Positions 1-11,700 of a stretch of DNA of 64,000 nucleotides are shown here, piece by piece. Position 1 is the stretch's first letter, and each line of letters opens with the position of its first letter. A model generated the notes under the pieces. It saw only the letters and a program-made list of their open reading frames with translations, was not told the origin of the DNA and ran no database searches. Location: NCBI GenBank assembly GCA_021397845.1, contig CM038040.1:47511088-47575087 (forward strand), read 5' to 3'. Source of the stretch: Areca catechu (taxonomy: Eukaryota > Streptophyta > Magnoliopsida > Arecales > Arecaceae). The position numbers and the translations under genes are program-made.

Positions 1-91
1 ATAGGGTGGCAGAGGAACTCCCCCACGGGGCGTACTACCTGGAGGAGCAAGGCGGATCCCGGTTCCCTAGGACTAGAATGCCTCAAACTTG
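1..91 (+). pseudogene. Integrase C-terminal end of element 1 pol (partial)
   Basis: Read from base 3, the frame gives RVAEELPHGAYYLEEQGG and ends in MPQT and a TGA stop. The integrase of element 2 ends in the near-identical RVAEALPYGAYYLEELGG...TPQT at 16434 on the minus strand. Only this C-terminal tail (downstream of the catalytic core) is in the window, so whether pol was intact cannot be judged. Confidence 0.8.
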
Positions 92-756
92 AGGATGTAC
101 TACCAATAGTGTAAGATCCCTCAAACTTTCGCAATAAAATCATTTTCATCAAATGCCTACTCTCGTCTCGTAGGACAAAAGCCATCCAGCTCTAAGTTCG
201 GCAAGCATGGACACGGCGGAAGATCCGCGAAGGCGCGAGGTCCCTCTCATAAAAATCCTGGAGTTCAGTCTGGAGTGTCGCATGGAACTAAATTCCGAAA
301 TGCAACCCGGAGTTCAGTCCGAAAGAGGTCCGGTGACTTAGGTCCCGGTCCTACGAAATCTTAGAGAACAGCTCGGTAAGCCGCGCAAGGCTCAAATCCA
401 GCCTGCGGTCCCGGGGTTCAGTCCGAAAGTTCGCAAGGAACCTGGTTCCAAAATGAAGTCCCGGACTTCGGTCTGGAAGGTGGAGCAGAACCCAGTTCGT
501 CCACGCAATCCTGGAGTTCAGCTCGAATGCACTATGGGACTTAGTCCCAGTAGCTAGTGTCGGGGTTCAGTCTGGAAGATGCACAAAAAAAAAAGAGAGA
601 AGAAAAGAAGAAGAAAGCAAACACGTCGAAACAAGTTGATGGAAAAAAGGATTTTTCATTGATATCAGTTCCTTACAAAAAGGGGCTCCGACAGGTCGGA
701 AGACCCCAAAGAAAGAAAAGGAAAACATGAGAAAGAAAAGAAATGAAGCCGCGGGG
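92..756. repeat. Spacer between convergent pol and antisense ORF, with diverged repeats
   Basis: No gene is seen. The phrase GGAGTTCAGTC or GGGGTTCAGTC recurs with variation about six times between 250 and 575, embedded in blocks of roughly 60-110 bp. This is the positional counterpart of the clean 119-bp tandem array at 15765-16290 in element 2, where CGGACTGAACCCCGG (the reverse complement of the same phrase) recurs. Bases 585-720 are A-rich and match the 3' untranslated end of the antisense ORF. Confidence 0.55.
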
Positions 757-2963
757 CTACTTCGATGCGGCTGCATCCTCCTCGGGCTGGGGGGCACCAT
801 CTCCGCCGGCACCGTCGATTGGAGGCTGCTCGGGAGCCACCACCTCATCACCTGCCACGGTCGAGGCTCCTCCGGTGGGCTCCTCCCTCCGACCGCCCAG
901 CATGACTCTGCTCAGGTCGAGCTCAGGATAAAAGGAACTCACCTTTTCACGGCATACCTGGAAGCCCTTCAGGAAGGAGTCCACGGCTACCTCGTGCACC
1001 TCCGCGACGTACTCATCGGAGGCCCGGAACTTCGGCACGGCCTCCTGTGCCTCCCTCTTGGACGCCTCCAACAGCCCGTTGACGTAAGAATCTTCTATTT
1101 GGTTGCGCTCAGCTCCTTGAGAACCTCTTCGACCAGGCGCTCCAACGACCGGGACTGGGCCTTATGGTGAGTCAGCTCCGCCGCGTCTTCCTCCGTGCGG
1201 CGCTAGCTCGAGATCCTCTCCTCCAACAGAGGTCTCGAGCTCCTTCACGCGCCCCTCGGCGCGGCCCAGGTCCGCCCGAAGGGCCTGGTTGTTCGCTCGC
1301 AGCTCGACCACCTTCTCCATGAGGTCCTTGATGTCGGCTGCGAGTTTGCCAAGCTTCTCCTCCTTCTCGGCATCCTTCTTGGCGTAGCCGGCGAGAAAGT
1401 TCCTCAGCAAGAGAACATCTGTCCCGATCTGCATCGAAAAAGATACAAGATGTTAGTAAGATCCAACTGGAACTTTAAAAGGTCAGAGCTCAGAACTTAC
1501 CGTAAAAAGCAGCGGGAGGATCCTGAGTAGCACCTCAGTGTAGTCCACGCCGCCTCTCAGACAGCGGTCCCGGGAGGTGCTCGCAAACTCCATCACCCTC
1601 TCCGCGAGCCCTTGATCACGGATCACGAAGGAGCGCTGATGAGGCTCGACGGTGGAATGAGGTCGTCCGTAGCGGCTGGGCGGCCGCCCTTCGCCAGGCG
1701 GTGCAGCCGTCGGTAGAGCTGTCGCCACCTGGTGGCCACCGTGGAGATGACCGACGCATCAGCAAGAGCAGGCGTCGCCGGGGGGGTTCGGCCCCTCTCT
1801 CCCGACCCTGTCGAGGTCGATGACAGGGACGTCAGGCTCCCGGGCCGAGGCAACCTGGAGCAGGAGCCGTTGCCCCAGGACCGGCGATGGCTGAGGTGGG
1901 CGCAGGCCCCCAGCTCGTCTCAATGCGAGCCCTCTTCGCTGGGGGATCCTCAGTCCCTTCAGCAGCGTCCCTCTCCAGGATGCCCTCCATCAAGCTTTCT
2001 ACAGAGAACTTCATACCTGAGAAAAAGAAAGGGGGGTCAGTTAGGCCGGCATAAAAGAAAGGAAGTGCAAAGCAGAAAATGAAGGTAGAGGGGGAAGATC
2101 CGGGAGCCTCACCCAACTCCCGGATGGGATTGATCCCTACCTCAAATAAATTCTGCTCCGAGAGCAGAACATCAAGAGCTGGGATCACGTCACTCAGCAG
2201 CAGTGCATAATCATCCTGATCTGCCGGCTCGACCTGGGAGTTCTGGTTTGGGGACCGGTCCGGCTCACTCCAGGCCCAGTCGACGCCTCGACCGAGGCTA
2301 AGAAGAAACGGTTCTTCCAACCTTGATCGATGAAGGGAGGTCGAACCTAAGACACCTAGGCCGGGATGAAATGTACCACCAGCCATCATCGGTGGAGTAA
2401 TGCTTCAGGATTAAGAGAGCCCTGAAGAGGGAGAAACGGGCAACGAACCCATGGAAGTGGCAGAAGACAATGAAGGCGAAGATGACCCGGATGGCGTTAG
2501 GAGCAAACTGGCCGGGACAAGATGATAATGACTGAGAAACGAAAGAAAGAAGGGATGAAGGAAAAAATGAGGACCCCCAAGGAGGAAGTCCTCGTAGAAG
2601 GCGACCCTCCCAGAGCCACTAGAGGTTACTCGATCTCTAGACCGAGGGAGGGAAAGACGAATTGAATCCGGGATCCCATAGGTATCTGGATCTGAGAAAG
2701 ATCATCTCCGATCATCGCCGAGGTATAATCGGAGGGACCAGAGGAAGAGGCCTCTGGAGGAGGAAGAGAAGAAATGGGGCATGCGAAAACTATGGAAGGA
2801 GACCTAGGACCCCTAGGGACACCTATGGTCACGGCCCCAGGTTGGAGCTGCCTCCGGACCTTGTCCGAAATCTCTTCCCCTCCGAGGAAGAAGACGATGG
2901 AGTCCTCGACCGGGAAGGACCGGCCTCGTCCGGGTTGGAAGAAACGTGACGGCGACATGCCAT
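757..2963 (-). pseudogene. Antisense ORF of element 1 (Transposase_28-like plus coiled coil), intron-bearing, frame-broken
   Basis: The reading starts at an ATG at 2963 (MACRRHVSSNPDEAGPSR) and ends at a stop near 757. Order: a Ser/Pro-rich N-terminus; a segment with LQPGAVTIGVPRG; a hydrophobic block (AFYEDFLLGG, APNAIRVIFAF, WWYISSRPRCLRFDLPSS) resembling the plant 'putative gypsy type transposon' family (Pfam Transposase_28); a KRAR-containing linker; and a Leu/Lys/Glu-rich coiled coil (LLRNFLAGYAKKDAEKEEKLG). Two GT-AG introns can be placed: GTGAGG...CTCAG before MKFSVESLMEG, and GTAAGT...TGCAG before IGTDVLLLRNF (intron about 1437-1502). Several frame changes occur, different from those in the element 2 copy at 13247-15451. 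The function is unknown. The family name is recalled from sequence character and was not searched. Confidence 0.65.
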
Positions 2964-3444
2964 GAAGAAAGAAGAAGCAAGGAAAACTAGTACAAAGATT
3001 GGGAGGTGGAAGAAGAGAAAAGGAGATACAGGCACTCACGGGATGTTTGAACCAAAGGAATGGCGACCTTGGAAGATGAAGGGAGACCACTGCAACCGCC
3101 GGCGAGGTGTGAGAAAGCGGAGAGACCTCGTTTCCGGAAAGTCCATCTCCTTTCAAACTCAATCAACAGCAGCCGTACGCCTCTTTCCGTTCCGAGCCAT
3201 CAGATAACTGCCACGTGAGAGCATGCCCGACATCAATGCTTCGGTTCGGGAGAAACTGCCTCGGTTTCGAAATGGTGCATTAATGGCCCGTCATACGCGC
3301 ACACATGGCAGCCTCTCACAGGGTTTTGGGTGCAACGGGAGTGGTGGCAGCGATTGTGGCAATTATGGTGCAGGATTTTTGTCCTTTCCACGTCATCTCC
3401 GCATTAAATCCCCATGTCCCAAGCCACGATGCTTCGATGGGACC

Positions 3445-3461
3445 TGGGGATGGGGGGCAAC
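3445..3461 (+). other. Polypurine tract of element 1
   Basis: GGGGATGGGGGGCAAC lies directly before the LTR start TGATATGG. The equivalent of element 2 on the minus strand is GGGCTGGGGGGCAAC before TGTTACGG. This is where plus-strand DNA synthesis would be primed. Confidence 0.7.
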
Positions 3462-3539
3462 TGATATGGCTACATCGCTGACATGGAACGTGTGTCAGAT
3501 CCAGCTGGAAGTCGCAGGTGCCACATGGATTTTTCTTTC

Positions 3540-4975
3540 AAATCCCTGCTCCTTCGCCAGGTGGCACCCCGAAGACGGGTCCACCTCGGCCAAAGTCGAG
3601 CACCTCTCTGCCACTCAGCCAGGTGTCCACCCAGGAGGGGTCCACCTTGGTCGAAGCTGGCGGCCTCCTGCTCCCTCGCCAGTTGGCACCCCAAGACGGG
3701 TCCACCTCTACCGAGGTCGAGCCAGGCCCTCCTACTCCTTCACCAGGTGGCACCCCAAGACGGGTCCACCTCGGTCGAAGTCGAGCACCTCTCTGCCACT
3801 CCGCCAGGTGTCTACCCAGGAGGGGTCCACCTCGGTCGAAGTTGGAGGCCTCCTACTCCCTCGCCAGGTGGCACCAAAGACGGGTCCACCTCTGCCGAGG
3901 TCTCGCCAGGCCCCCCTACTCCTTCGCCAGGTGGCACCCCAAGACGGGTCCACCTCGACCGAAGTTGAGCACCTCTCTGCCACTCCGCCAGGTGTCCACC
4001 CAGGAGGGGTCCACCTCGATCGAAGCTGGCGGCCTCCTGCTCCCTCGCCAGGTGGCACCCCAAGACGAGTCCACCTCTGCCGAGGTCGAGCCACGCCCCC
4101 TGCTCCTTTGCCATGTGGCACCCCAAGACGGGTCCACCTCGGTCGAAGTCGAGCACCCTCTGCCACTCCACCAGGTGTCCACCCAGGAGGGGTCCACCTC
4201 GGCCGAAGCTGGCGGCCTCCTGCTCCCTCGCCAGGTGGCACCCAAGTCCACCTCTATCGAGGTTGAGCCAGGCCCCCCTGCTCCTTCGCCAGGTGGCACC
4301 CAAGATGGGTCCACCTCGTTGAAGTCGAGCACATCTCTGCCACTCCGCCAGGTGTCCACCCAGGAGGGGTCCACCTCGGTGGCGACCTCCTGCTCCCTCG
4401 CCAAGTGGCACCCCAAGACGGGTCCACATCTGCCAAGGTCAAGCCAAGCCCCCCTGCTCCTTCGCCAGGTGGTACCCCAAGACGGGTCCACCTCGGCCGA
4501 AGTCGAGCACCTCTCTGCCACTCCACCAGGTGTCCACCCAGGGGGGGTCCACCTCGGTCGAAGCTGGCGGCCTCCTGCTCCCTCGCCAGGTGGCACCCCA
4601 AGACGGGTCCACCTCTGCCGAGGTCGAGCTAGGCCCCCCTGCTCCTTCGCCAGGTGGCACCCGAAGACGGGTCCACCTCGGTCGAAGTCGAGCACCTCTC
4701 TTCCACTCTGCCAGGTGTCCACCCAGCAGGGGTCCACCTAGGTCGAAGCTGGCGGCCTCCTACTCCCTCGCCAGGTGGCACCCCAAGACGGGTCCACCTC
4801 TGCCGAGGTCGAGCCAGGCCCTCCTGCTCCTTCGCCAGGTGGCACCCCAAGACGGGTCCACCTCGGTCGAAGTCAAGCTTCTCTCTGCCACTCCGCCAGG
4901 TGTCCGCCCAGGAGGGATCCACCTCGACCGAAGCTGGCAGCCCCTGCTCCACCACCAGGGGCCCCCTGACGAGTT
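3540..4975 (+). repeat. Higher-order tandem repeat in element 1 LTR (~183-bp unit of three ~60-bp monomers)
   Basis: The anchor CCAGGTGTCCACCCAGGAGG (or a close variant) recurs at about 3619, 3804, 3989, 4171, 4349, 4527, 4711 and 4898: eight units spaced 178-187 bp. Each unit holds three related ~60-bp monomers, all containing CGCCAGGTG..C and GGGTCCACCTC, but with different flanks (CTCTGCCACTC, CTCCTTCG or CTCCCTCG before the core). Long ORFs in all six frames here are by-products of the stop-poor GC-rich repeat and are not genes. Confidence 0.9.
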
Positions 4976-5375
4976 CACCTCGGTCGAAGTCATCCTTACT
5001 CTGCAAAGCCTCGGGGAAGCAGAGACACGGGTTGCGAGGTCGCACTAGAGTCGGCGCGCGCCGCACCCCATACGGGGTGCCAGTACGGCCTGCAGTGATA
5101 CGCAAAACCTCGTTTACATCAGTTAAACAGGGCTTCACAACCGAGGAATGAAATCCTTGTAGGCAGGGCCTGAAACGGCTAGAAGTCCATCGTCAACGCC
5201 GAAAGGAGAGCTCCCGCGCTCGGCTCGAGGTCTCACCAGTCTTCCCTCTCGTGATACATGGCGGACGAGGCGAGCCAGCCACTTAACTCCCGGACTCGAA
5301 GGAGAAGGGAGAGGAGAAGACCCAGAGATCTCAGGGAGCCCCCTAGGAGGAGACATGGCTGAAGGCGGTCGGTGG

Positions 5376-5383
5376 TATAAAAG
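5376..5383 (+). promoter_or_regulatory. TATA-like box in element 1 LTR
   Basis: TATAAAAG followed by GAACGG lies downstream of the tandem array, where the U3/R promoter of a plus-oriented LTR is expected. The element 2 LTRs have the related GATAAAAGG at the equivalent place on the minus strand (about 11617-11626). Confidence 0.5.
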
Positions 5384-5757
5384 GAACGGTAAAAACGGAC
5401 GGAAGGGTAAGTGAAAAAGGGGAGAGAACATCGAGAGAACAATCTGGGGACCCCAAGAAGTCCTCAGACGTGAGCTCGATAAACCCAGCGCAGGAACCCG
5501 GGCCTCAGCTCCCCTCTTTCCCACGCTTCTTTCATTTACATCTCCTCTAAGCACGGGAATCCTTCAGGAACCCGCCTTAGAAGGCATGTTCCATGTTGCC
5601 GCTCTCTAACTTGACCGTCGGAGTGCCCCGCCAAAAATTTCGGCCCGGGTCTCTGACTTTGTTTTGCAGGTCTGGAAGCTTGGAGTCTTGAGGTGAAAGA
5701 GTCCGAGAACCGGCGCCCAGCTCACAAGCTACATGCCACCGCGGCGAGATCAGCAAC

Positions 5758-8572
5758 GGTAAAAAATGTGAAGAAGTTGGAAAAATTTTTTGGAGAATAT
5801 GCAAGCAATTCAATGCACGAAGTGCTTCTTCATCATCCAACAAGTCCATCTTGCTGCATAGGCCAATTGAAAGTGGAAGTAGCTATAAGAGATTAAGAAT
5901 CTTCAATATAAGTTTTGTATTTTTTCGAAAATTTAATCTTTTAATTTTTTTCTAGTTGTCTATTATTTATTACATTTTATTTGTTTCATTATTTTTTATT
6001 AATTTTTTAAAATATTGCCGGAGTTTAAAATATTTCAGAATAAAAATATTGTTAATACTGGAAACTACTAATTTGATATTTATTTGGATGAACAAAACTT
6101 AATTATGACTACTATGGTGATTTGGATATCCTTAATTATTAGAAGACTAATGCAAAATAATTTCTTACTCTCTCTGTCATGGCAGGTAACGTATTGTGCA
6201 TTCTAATTACTATGATGGCATCAAAATCTTTTTTAATATTAGTGGTCATGGTTCTTACTAATATAAAGTTCTATCTTTCCTGAAAATGTCCAATTCTAAT
6301 TTGCACTTGAAATTGGTTGCATAATTTGTTCCAAATCTTGATAGTAATGTTATTGTATATTTATTGTATATACTTTATAATTTGTGATTCATTAATTTAT
6401 TTTTAAATTAATTATTTAATTGATTTTTTATTGTTTTCCTATAGGCTATTGAATCAAACTTCTAAGATTTCAATATTGCTACCTGATAAGAATTATTTTG
6501 TTGTATTCTGTAATTTTATTCGACAAACTGCATGGCATTATTTATCTGTTGCTAGATTTATAATGTTAAGAAGTCATAATAATTACATTTTACAATATAT
6601 GTACCCAGATTTCAGTCATGTCATGAACCAATGCAACACATGTACAGAACGAGATCTCTCTTATAAGAATTTATATAATTTATGTTATAGCATTTCTATT
6701 GCACAGCATTTCGTTGGGAATTGGTGATTCTGGTGGCAAACAACAAAGTAGGGGAAGCTAAATATGCAAAAACATAGATTCACAATAGAAGTAATCACAC
6801 CTAAAGCAAATTTTCATATTTATTTTTTTTTCCTTTTCATTGAATTTAAGTGCAGTAGATGACATCTCCGTCTATGCTACAGATCAAATCAATTTTAAAA
6901 TGATAAGAGTGATCTTGTTTCCGGGACTTTGCTATTACATCAAATTTTATTTAGTCTTCTTCGTGTCCAATACTTTAAAATATATTGTAATTAAATTTGG
7001 TACAAGTGGGGTTGCTCGACTTAACCCATGTTCATATAGGCCCAGCCAAGCTGCATTTTCTTATCCATTTATGCAAGTAGGCCTAGCCCGCTAGATACAT
7101 ATAATGGGAGGGGGGCCCTCCCATCCCTTTTGTTTTAGCAAAAAAAAAAAAAAAAAAAGCTTCATTTGAACCCGGTTGCATGAAGTCTAACTTCCGTGAG
7201 ACCCGCAACTAAATCAGTAGGTGCCAGACTCTCGGTTTGTCTGTTCATAGCCGTATCGCCCGTTAACATCAGAATCCTTAACGTGCAATCACTAAAGCCT
7301 CTAACAAACCTTAAGCCTTAACAATGAATCTGTGAAGCTGCTGGCAACCTCAACGGCGTCTGCAGCCACGTAAATGCCTTGTTTACGATTGGATATCCGC
7401 AGAAATTTTGGCATCAGAAAAGAGCATGGAAACATTTTGGATGCCACAACAATGGCTAAAAAACACTCTGGAACAAGATACCTCTTAGTCTCTTTATCTT
7501 CGATTAAGGGCCCGATCAATGTTGATATCAATCTCTGCTGAAAATAGCCTGAAAAAGTTATCCCATACCATGAAGCTGGCCAGCAGATGCCGCATTTTAT
7601 GATATACACCTTCAGCATCATACTAAACATGATACAATGCACTGGAAATTATGCATGATTCTCTCTTGTCAACTTCCAGCTCAGTATGGTCACCTCCACC
7701 ATATTGCTCCATATTGGCCCCTTAAAGTGATCAGAACGAAGAGTCCAAGGAGAAATCTAAGAAACTAGCATTACAGACTTGTACATCTGCATCAAAGAAC
7801 TCCAGCCATATACAGATTTCCTTTTTACGCGTATCAAAACTCTAGTGCTGATAGGACTAGCACTAGCACATGCCTAATGCTTATACCTTTCAGGGACTCC
7901 ATTTACATGACATTTCATATCAATTAGATGTCATTCTGATTAACCAAAAGAGGAAATTACATCACAATTCACAACAATAAAAACAGCCTTGTTTTTATCA
8001 CCACTTTGATCTGGAGGCAATTAGCAGACACACATCTAACCACAGTGCCAGGCCAGAATGTATTGTATTAAGGGTTACCTCCACCTGCCAGAAAGACGAG
8101 CATGTTTGTCCCACTACAGTACATTTAGAACACATACAAATGGTACAAACTGGAGAATACTTATGACACTAGAATACCATATGCACAACATTTGAGAATA
8201 TTAAAGCACTTGGATCTAAAATTCTGCTTCATTGCCGGGTACTCATCAGTCATAGCTAACAACATGAGTATGTTATGACTTCACAAAGAAACAACCCAAA
8301 TGCGATGGACTTCCAACAATGCACAAGGCCATTAAAACCATTATAGCAATTACAAAAGATACTAACTGAATCATTTACTGAAAGACCTATCAATACTTGA
8401 ATTTCACAATTTCATTCTGTGCAAACATAACAGAGTAACATAGCATGCCTCTTCAATATATTCTCTCTGTCAATGTAAAGGATGATCTGTTTCACATTAG
8501 TGAAAGATCCCTCATGTATGGTGGGATCAGCATTACAGTAAAACCTTGCAGATATCAGCATGGTCCTCAAAA
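5758..8572. other. 3' flank of the Derlin gene; no gene recognised
   Basis: The sequence is AT-rich between the end of element 1 and the Derlin stop codon. Bases 5760-5895 continue an open frame (KKLEKFFGEYASN...) that I cannot assign. An A-run of about 20 bases lies at 7139-7158. The minus strand at 7301-7642 is open for 113 codons but resembles no family I recognise. The Derlin 3' untranslated region should occupy the right end of this stretch; no polyadenylation site was fixed. Confidence 0.4.
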
Positions 8573-8750
8573 TCAATCTTGATGAAAATCACGGGCTGGA
8601 GGGGCAAACGGTGCATTAGCTGGTTGGCCACAACAACAGTCTCATCTGCAAAAAGTGCTTTTATGAATGAAGGGGTCTTCAGAGGGCGACGCCCTGAGAT
8701 ACTTGGATAGACATCTTCAAGAAATAATAAGCATGACCTGCTATCATACC
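8573..8750 (-). CDS. DER2: Derlin coding exon 6 and stop, two 1-base deletions
   Basis: It starts GMIAGHAYY after CTACAG. One T is missing in TATTTCTTGAAG near 8723, after which FLEDVYPSISGRRPLKTPSF follows in the next frame. A second base is missing near 8625 in GCCAACCAGC. The tail then reads PANAPFAPPARDFHQD and TGA at 8573, the usual plant Derlin-2 end. Adding two bases gives exactly 60 codons including the stop. Confidence 0.85.
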
Positions 8751-11700
8751 CTGTAGTCATCAAGTAGCATCCGTTGTGAGTAGGGATCAACCATCATACT
8801 ATATTCTCATTATATATGAAAAGAAGGGCGGTAGCTTTCCAGCAGATAATCCATTAGTCAAGAAAAGATGGCAAAACAAATTTATCATAAACAGGATAAA
8901 TATGAAGCCTTACGTTCTTCTCAGGCACAATAAACATATAGCAAATGACATGCTTAATTTAGCAGCTTCACAAAACCTCCCACATTAAAAAGGTATTGGC
9001 ACTTTTGCTAGTTTACATAAAACTGCCCAGAACTTGGGTTGTTGCACTACATAAATTAAACCAATGGTGGACTTAAACTAAAGAGGGCTCCAGCATCCTA
9101 CAAATATATCCATTGTATTGAGGGAAAATAGCCAACAAGAATAAGCCAAGCCTTACTAAATCTTGGGGGCCAAACAAGAGGATGACACATACTAGGCTAA
9201 TGTTTCATACTATTCCCATTTCACTTGTCACAGAATATTAATATTTTTTCCATTTTCTAAGCATGTAGTAAAGTTCAGTGGGGTCACCATATTTTTAACT
9301 TTGATGAATACAAAACTCTTGAATATCAAGTACATACCAGAAGATCCACCCATGTGCTGCTTCCAACAAGAATAGAAAAACCCAGAAGAACCTGTATATT
9401 GAGAAAAATGGCCATCAGAAAAAGGAAACTATAACAAATAAATAATAATCAGTTTCTATTATTATTTTTGAAATAACAGTACCATAGGAAAACAAAAATT
9501 AAATTGGAAACTTAAGGGAAAACTTAGTGGACTAAAGAGAAAGAAACCATTAACAGCAAGTAACACAAACCGAATAGCATAGATCTATTCCCATCATGAT
9601 CTCATCTAAACCCCCTGCCAAATCAAATTACATATCTTCTAAAATCAAATTACATATCTTCTAAACCAAAACCATCAAACAAGGATCTATTGTTCTTAAT
9701 AACTACCATTGTAGATGCTTCAAAGTTCAAACTTCCCTATTACCGTATTATGCAAATGCTTTGAACCCACCCTTGCCCCATTGCACACCATCATTTTGTA
9801 GGATCAGTGCTCCGTGTAAATCTCCATAAATAAAATTCATTTGCACACTCACATTTCACGATAATAATATGAATAAGATCTGATCATGTGCCCAACAAGT
9901 TCAGATCAGATCAGTTCAGCTGAGTTGGATAGCAATTGGGCTCAATTTGTATAGACAAGATCCAATATCCAGTCTGTCTTCTATGAGCTCTTGTCAGGTC
10001 AGTTGGACCCCTTAACTGACTTGATGGAAGAGGTTTATGGCTACGAATCAAACCTGATCCAAAAATTAATATTATGAGTTCATGTCAAGACCAGACATAT
10101 TCCAAAGTCTATATGGTGACTGCAGCAATCACTTACACCTTTATGTACCACAAATTCAATAGCAAGATCTCCAATGACAACGTTATTACAATTCTAAACT
10201 AATAAGGAACATTTGATGTAATCTTTGATTCAAGTAGTGCTGACTAGTATTTCATTGACAATATGTTATATGAAGACACCCTTACTCAGCAATCACATCC
10301 ACATGTGAGCAAAATATGCCACTAGGAGAACAATCACATTCAAAATATTGCTTAAGGGACCTCTTATCACACATTAATGCCAAAGTTGTTCAAGTTAAAG
10401 CCATTGCCACCCTTATTCATTTTATTAACCACAGTCCACTACCTTCCTATGTGTCACGCGGCCTTCCCTTGACACAGGAATTTTCCGCGTGCGGCGCTAG
10501 GAAAGCCCTTCCTAGCCAGCCAGCCTTCACCCTTGCACTTAGCCGCCCAAGTGCACCAGGTAAGCAGCTTCCTGCTGCTTGTTGCAGGTAGTGTTTGGTT
10601 CTGCACTCCCAGAACCCGCATCCCACGCCTGGTTGTCCCGAGTCCCTGTTGAGGTTGTCTCAAGTCCTTTCACAAAACTTCATTGCTGTCTCCCAAATCC
10701 CAGCACACAACCACTCCACGAGGAAACACCCAGAACTGCACACAGATTTACAGGGAAACACCCCCAACCTGGCTTGCCTCTCTCTCAAACCATGATACAC
10801 TTCTCTATAGAAATGTTTACAGCACTCAAGATAACTAGCACCTCTAGCTAGATGCAGAAGGATCCCACCCCTTTTCCCTCAGCAACCCCTCCTAAGATCA
10901 CTCATGGACTGCTGCCTAATGGCACTCCCTGCCATACGGTTGACAAGCCCAACCGCCTAGCTTCTTGCTAGCACCAACCAGCAATGGCACCCACTCCCAT
11001 GCAGGTTCAAGCCCCAATCCATGGCTTCTCCATGCAGCCATGGCATGCAGCAACCTACCCAGGTTACTGCCCCAAGATCCCCCTCTCAAGTTCCAGCCAA
11101 AGCCCCCACATGGACTGCTGCTACCCAGCAGCAAGGTCTCCCCCTTCCCCTTTCTCCCCAGCAGGGTCCTCAGTCCCACTTAAGGATCCGAGTCCAGCAC
11201 CTCTGTGACTCGCATATGCTCGAGTCACGCGTGTTGCCGATCTCGCTGCCGCGCCCGTGCCACGGATCCGCCGATCCTACCAGACCGCCTAGCTCCTGGA
11301 GCCTCCTGGCTGGAGCGAACCTGCAAGAGAGGGTCAGAAGACCCTGGCCGGGGATCCCGGCGAGGGAGCTCCGACGGTCAAGTTAGTAGACGGCGAGAAG
11401 GAACAGATTCTCCAAACGGGCCCCCGAAGGAGTCCCAGACTCAGAGAATTTACTAGCAAGAAAGGTGCTGCAGGGACTAGAAACCCGGCCTTGGCCTCCT
11501 TGCCGAGCTCACGCCAAGCGATCCCCTCTCGGGACCCTGGATCTTACTCTCGGAGCGGGGCTTTTGGCCACTGTATCTTACTCCTCCCAGCTTACCTGGT
11601 CGCCTCCAACTTCCTTCCTTTTATCTCCTCCCGCTGTCCGCCTGTCTTTTGCTCGTGGGAGGCTCCCTTTCCATCCTTTTCTCTTTCCCCTTTTGGTTTC

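Larger units (their letters stand above)
1..5757 (+). mobile_element. Element 1: 3' part of a Tat-type Ty3/gypsy LTR retrotransposon
   Basis: The window opens inside the last codons of a gypsy integrase on the plus strand (stop at 89-91). In order there follow a non-coding spacer, an ORF antisense to pol (757-2963), a G-rich polypurine tract (3445-3461) and a 3' LTR (3462-5757). The same order, mirrored, is seen in element 2 at 11232-23285, which shows that this is one element and not a chance cluster. The 5' LTR, gag and most of pol lie left of the window, so target-site duplications cannot be checked. The Tat assignment rests on the integrase tail, the LTR resemblance to element 2 and the shared antisense ORF. 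Confidence 0.85.
3462..5757 (+). repeat. 3' LTR of element 1
   Basis: It starts with TGATATGGC right after the polypurine tract. It ends near 5757 in GCGGCGAGATCAGCAACG, aligning with the element 2 LTR end GAGATCGGCAACA; the expected terminal CA appears mutated. At about 2.3 kb it is longer than the LTRs of element 2 because of a larger internal tandem array (3540-4975). The unique 3' part holds a TATA-like box at 5376 and the stretch CTTGACCGTCGGAG, which is shared with element 2. Confidence 0.75.

Noticed and set aside
3540..4975. Tandem array considered as a CRISPR array
   Set aside because: The units are contiguous without unique spacers, the genome is eukaryotic, and the array lies in an LTR.
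3223..5151. Long overlapping ORFs (up to 407 codons) in all frames across the element 1 LTR
   Set aside because: They follow the tandem repeat period, are Pro/Ser/Arg-rich in every frame and have no domain; stop-poor GC-rich repeats produce this.
7301..7642. 113-codon minus-strand ORF downstream of Derlin
   Set aside because: No family resemblance and no supporting splice sites; kept only as unassigned flank.
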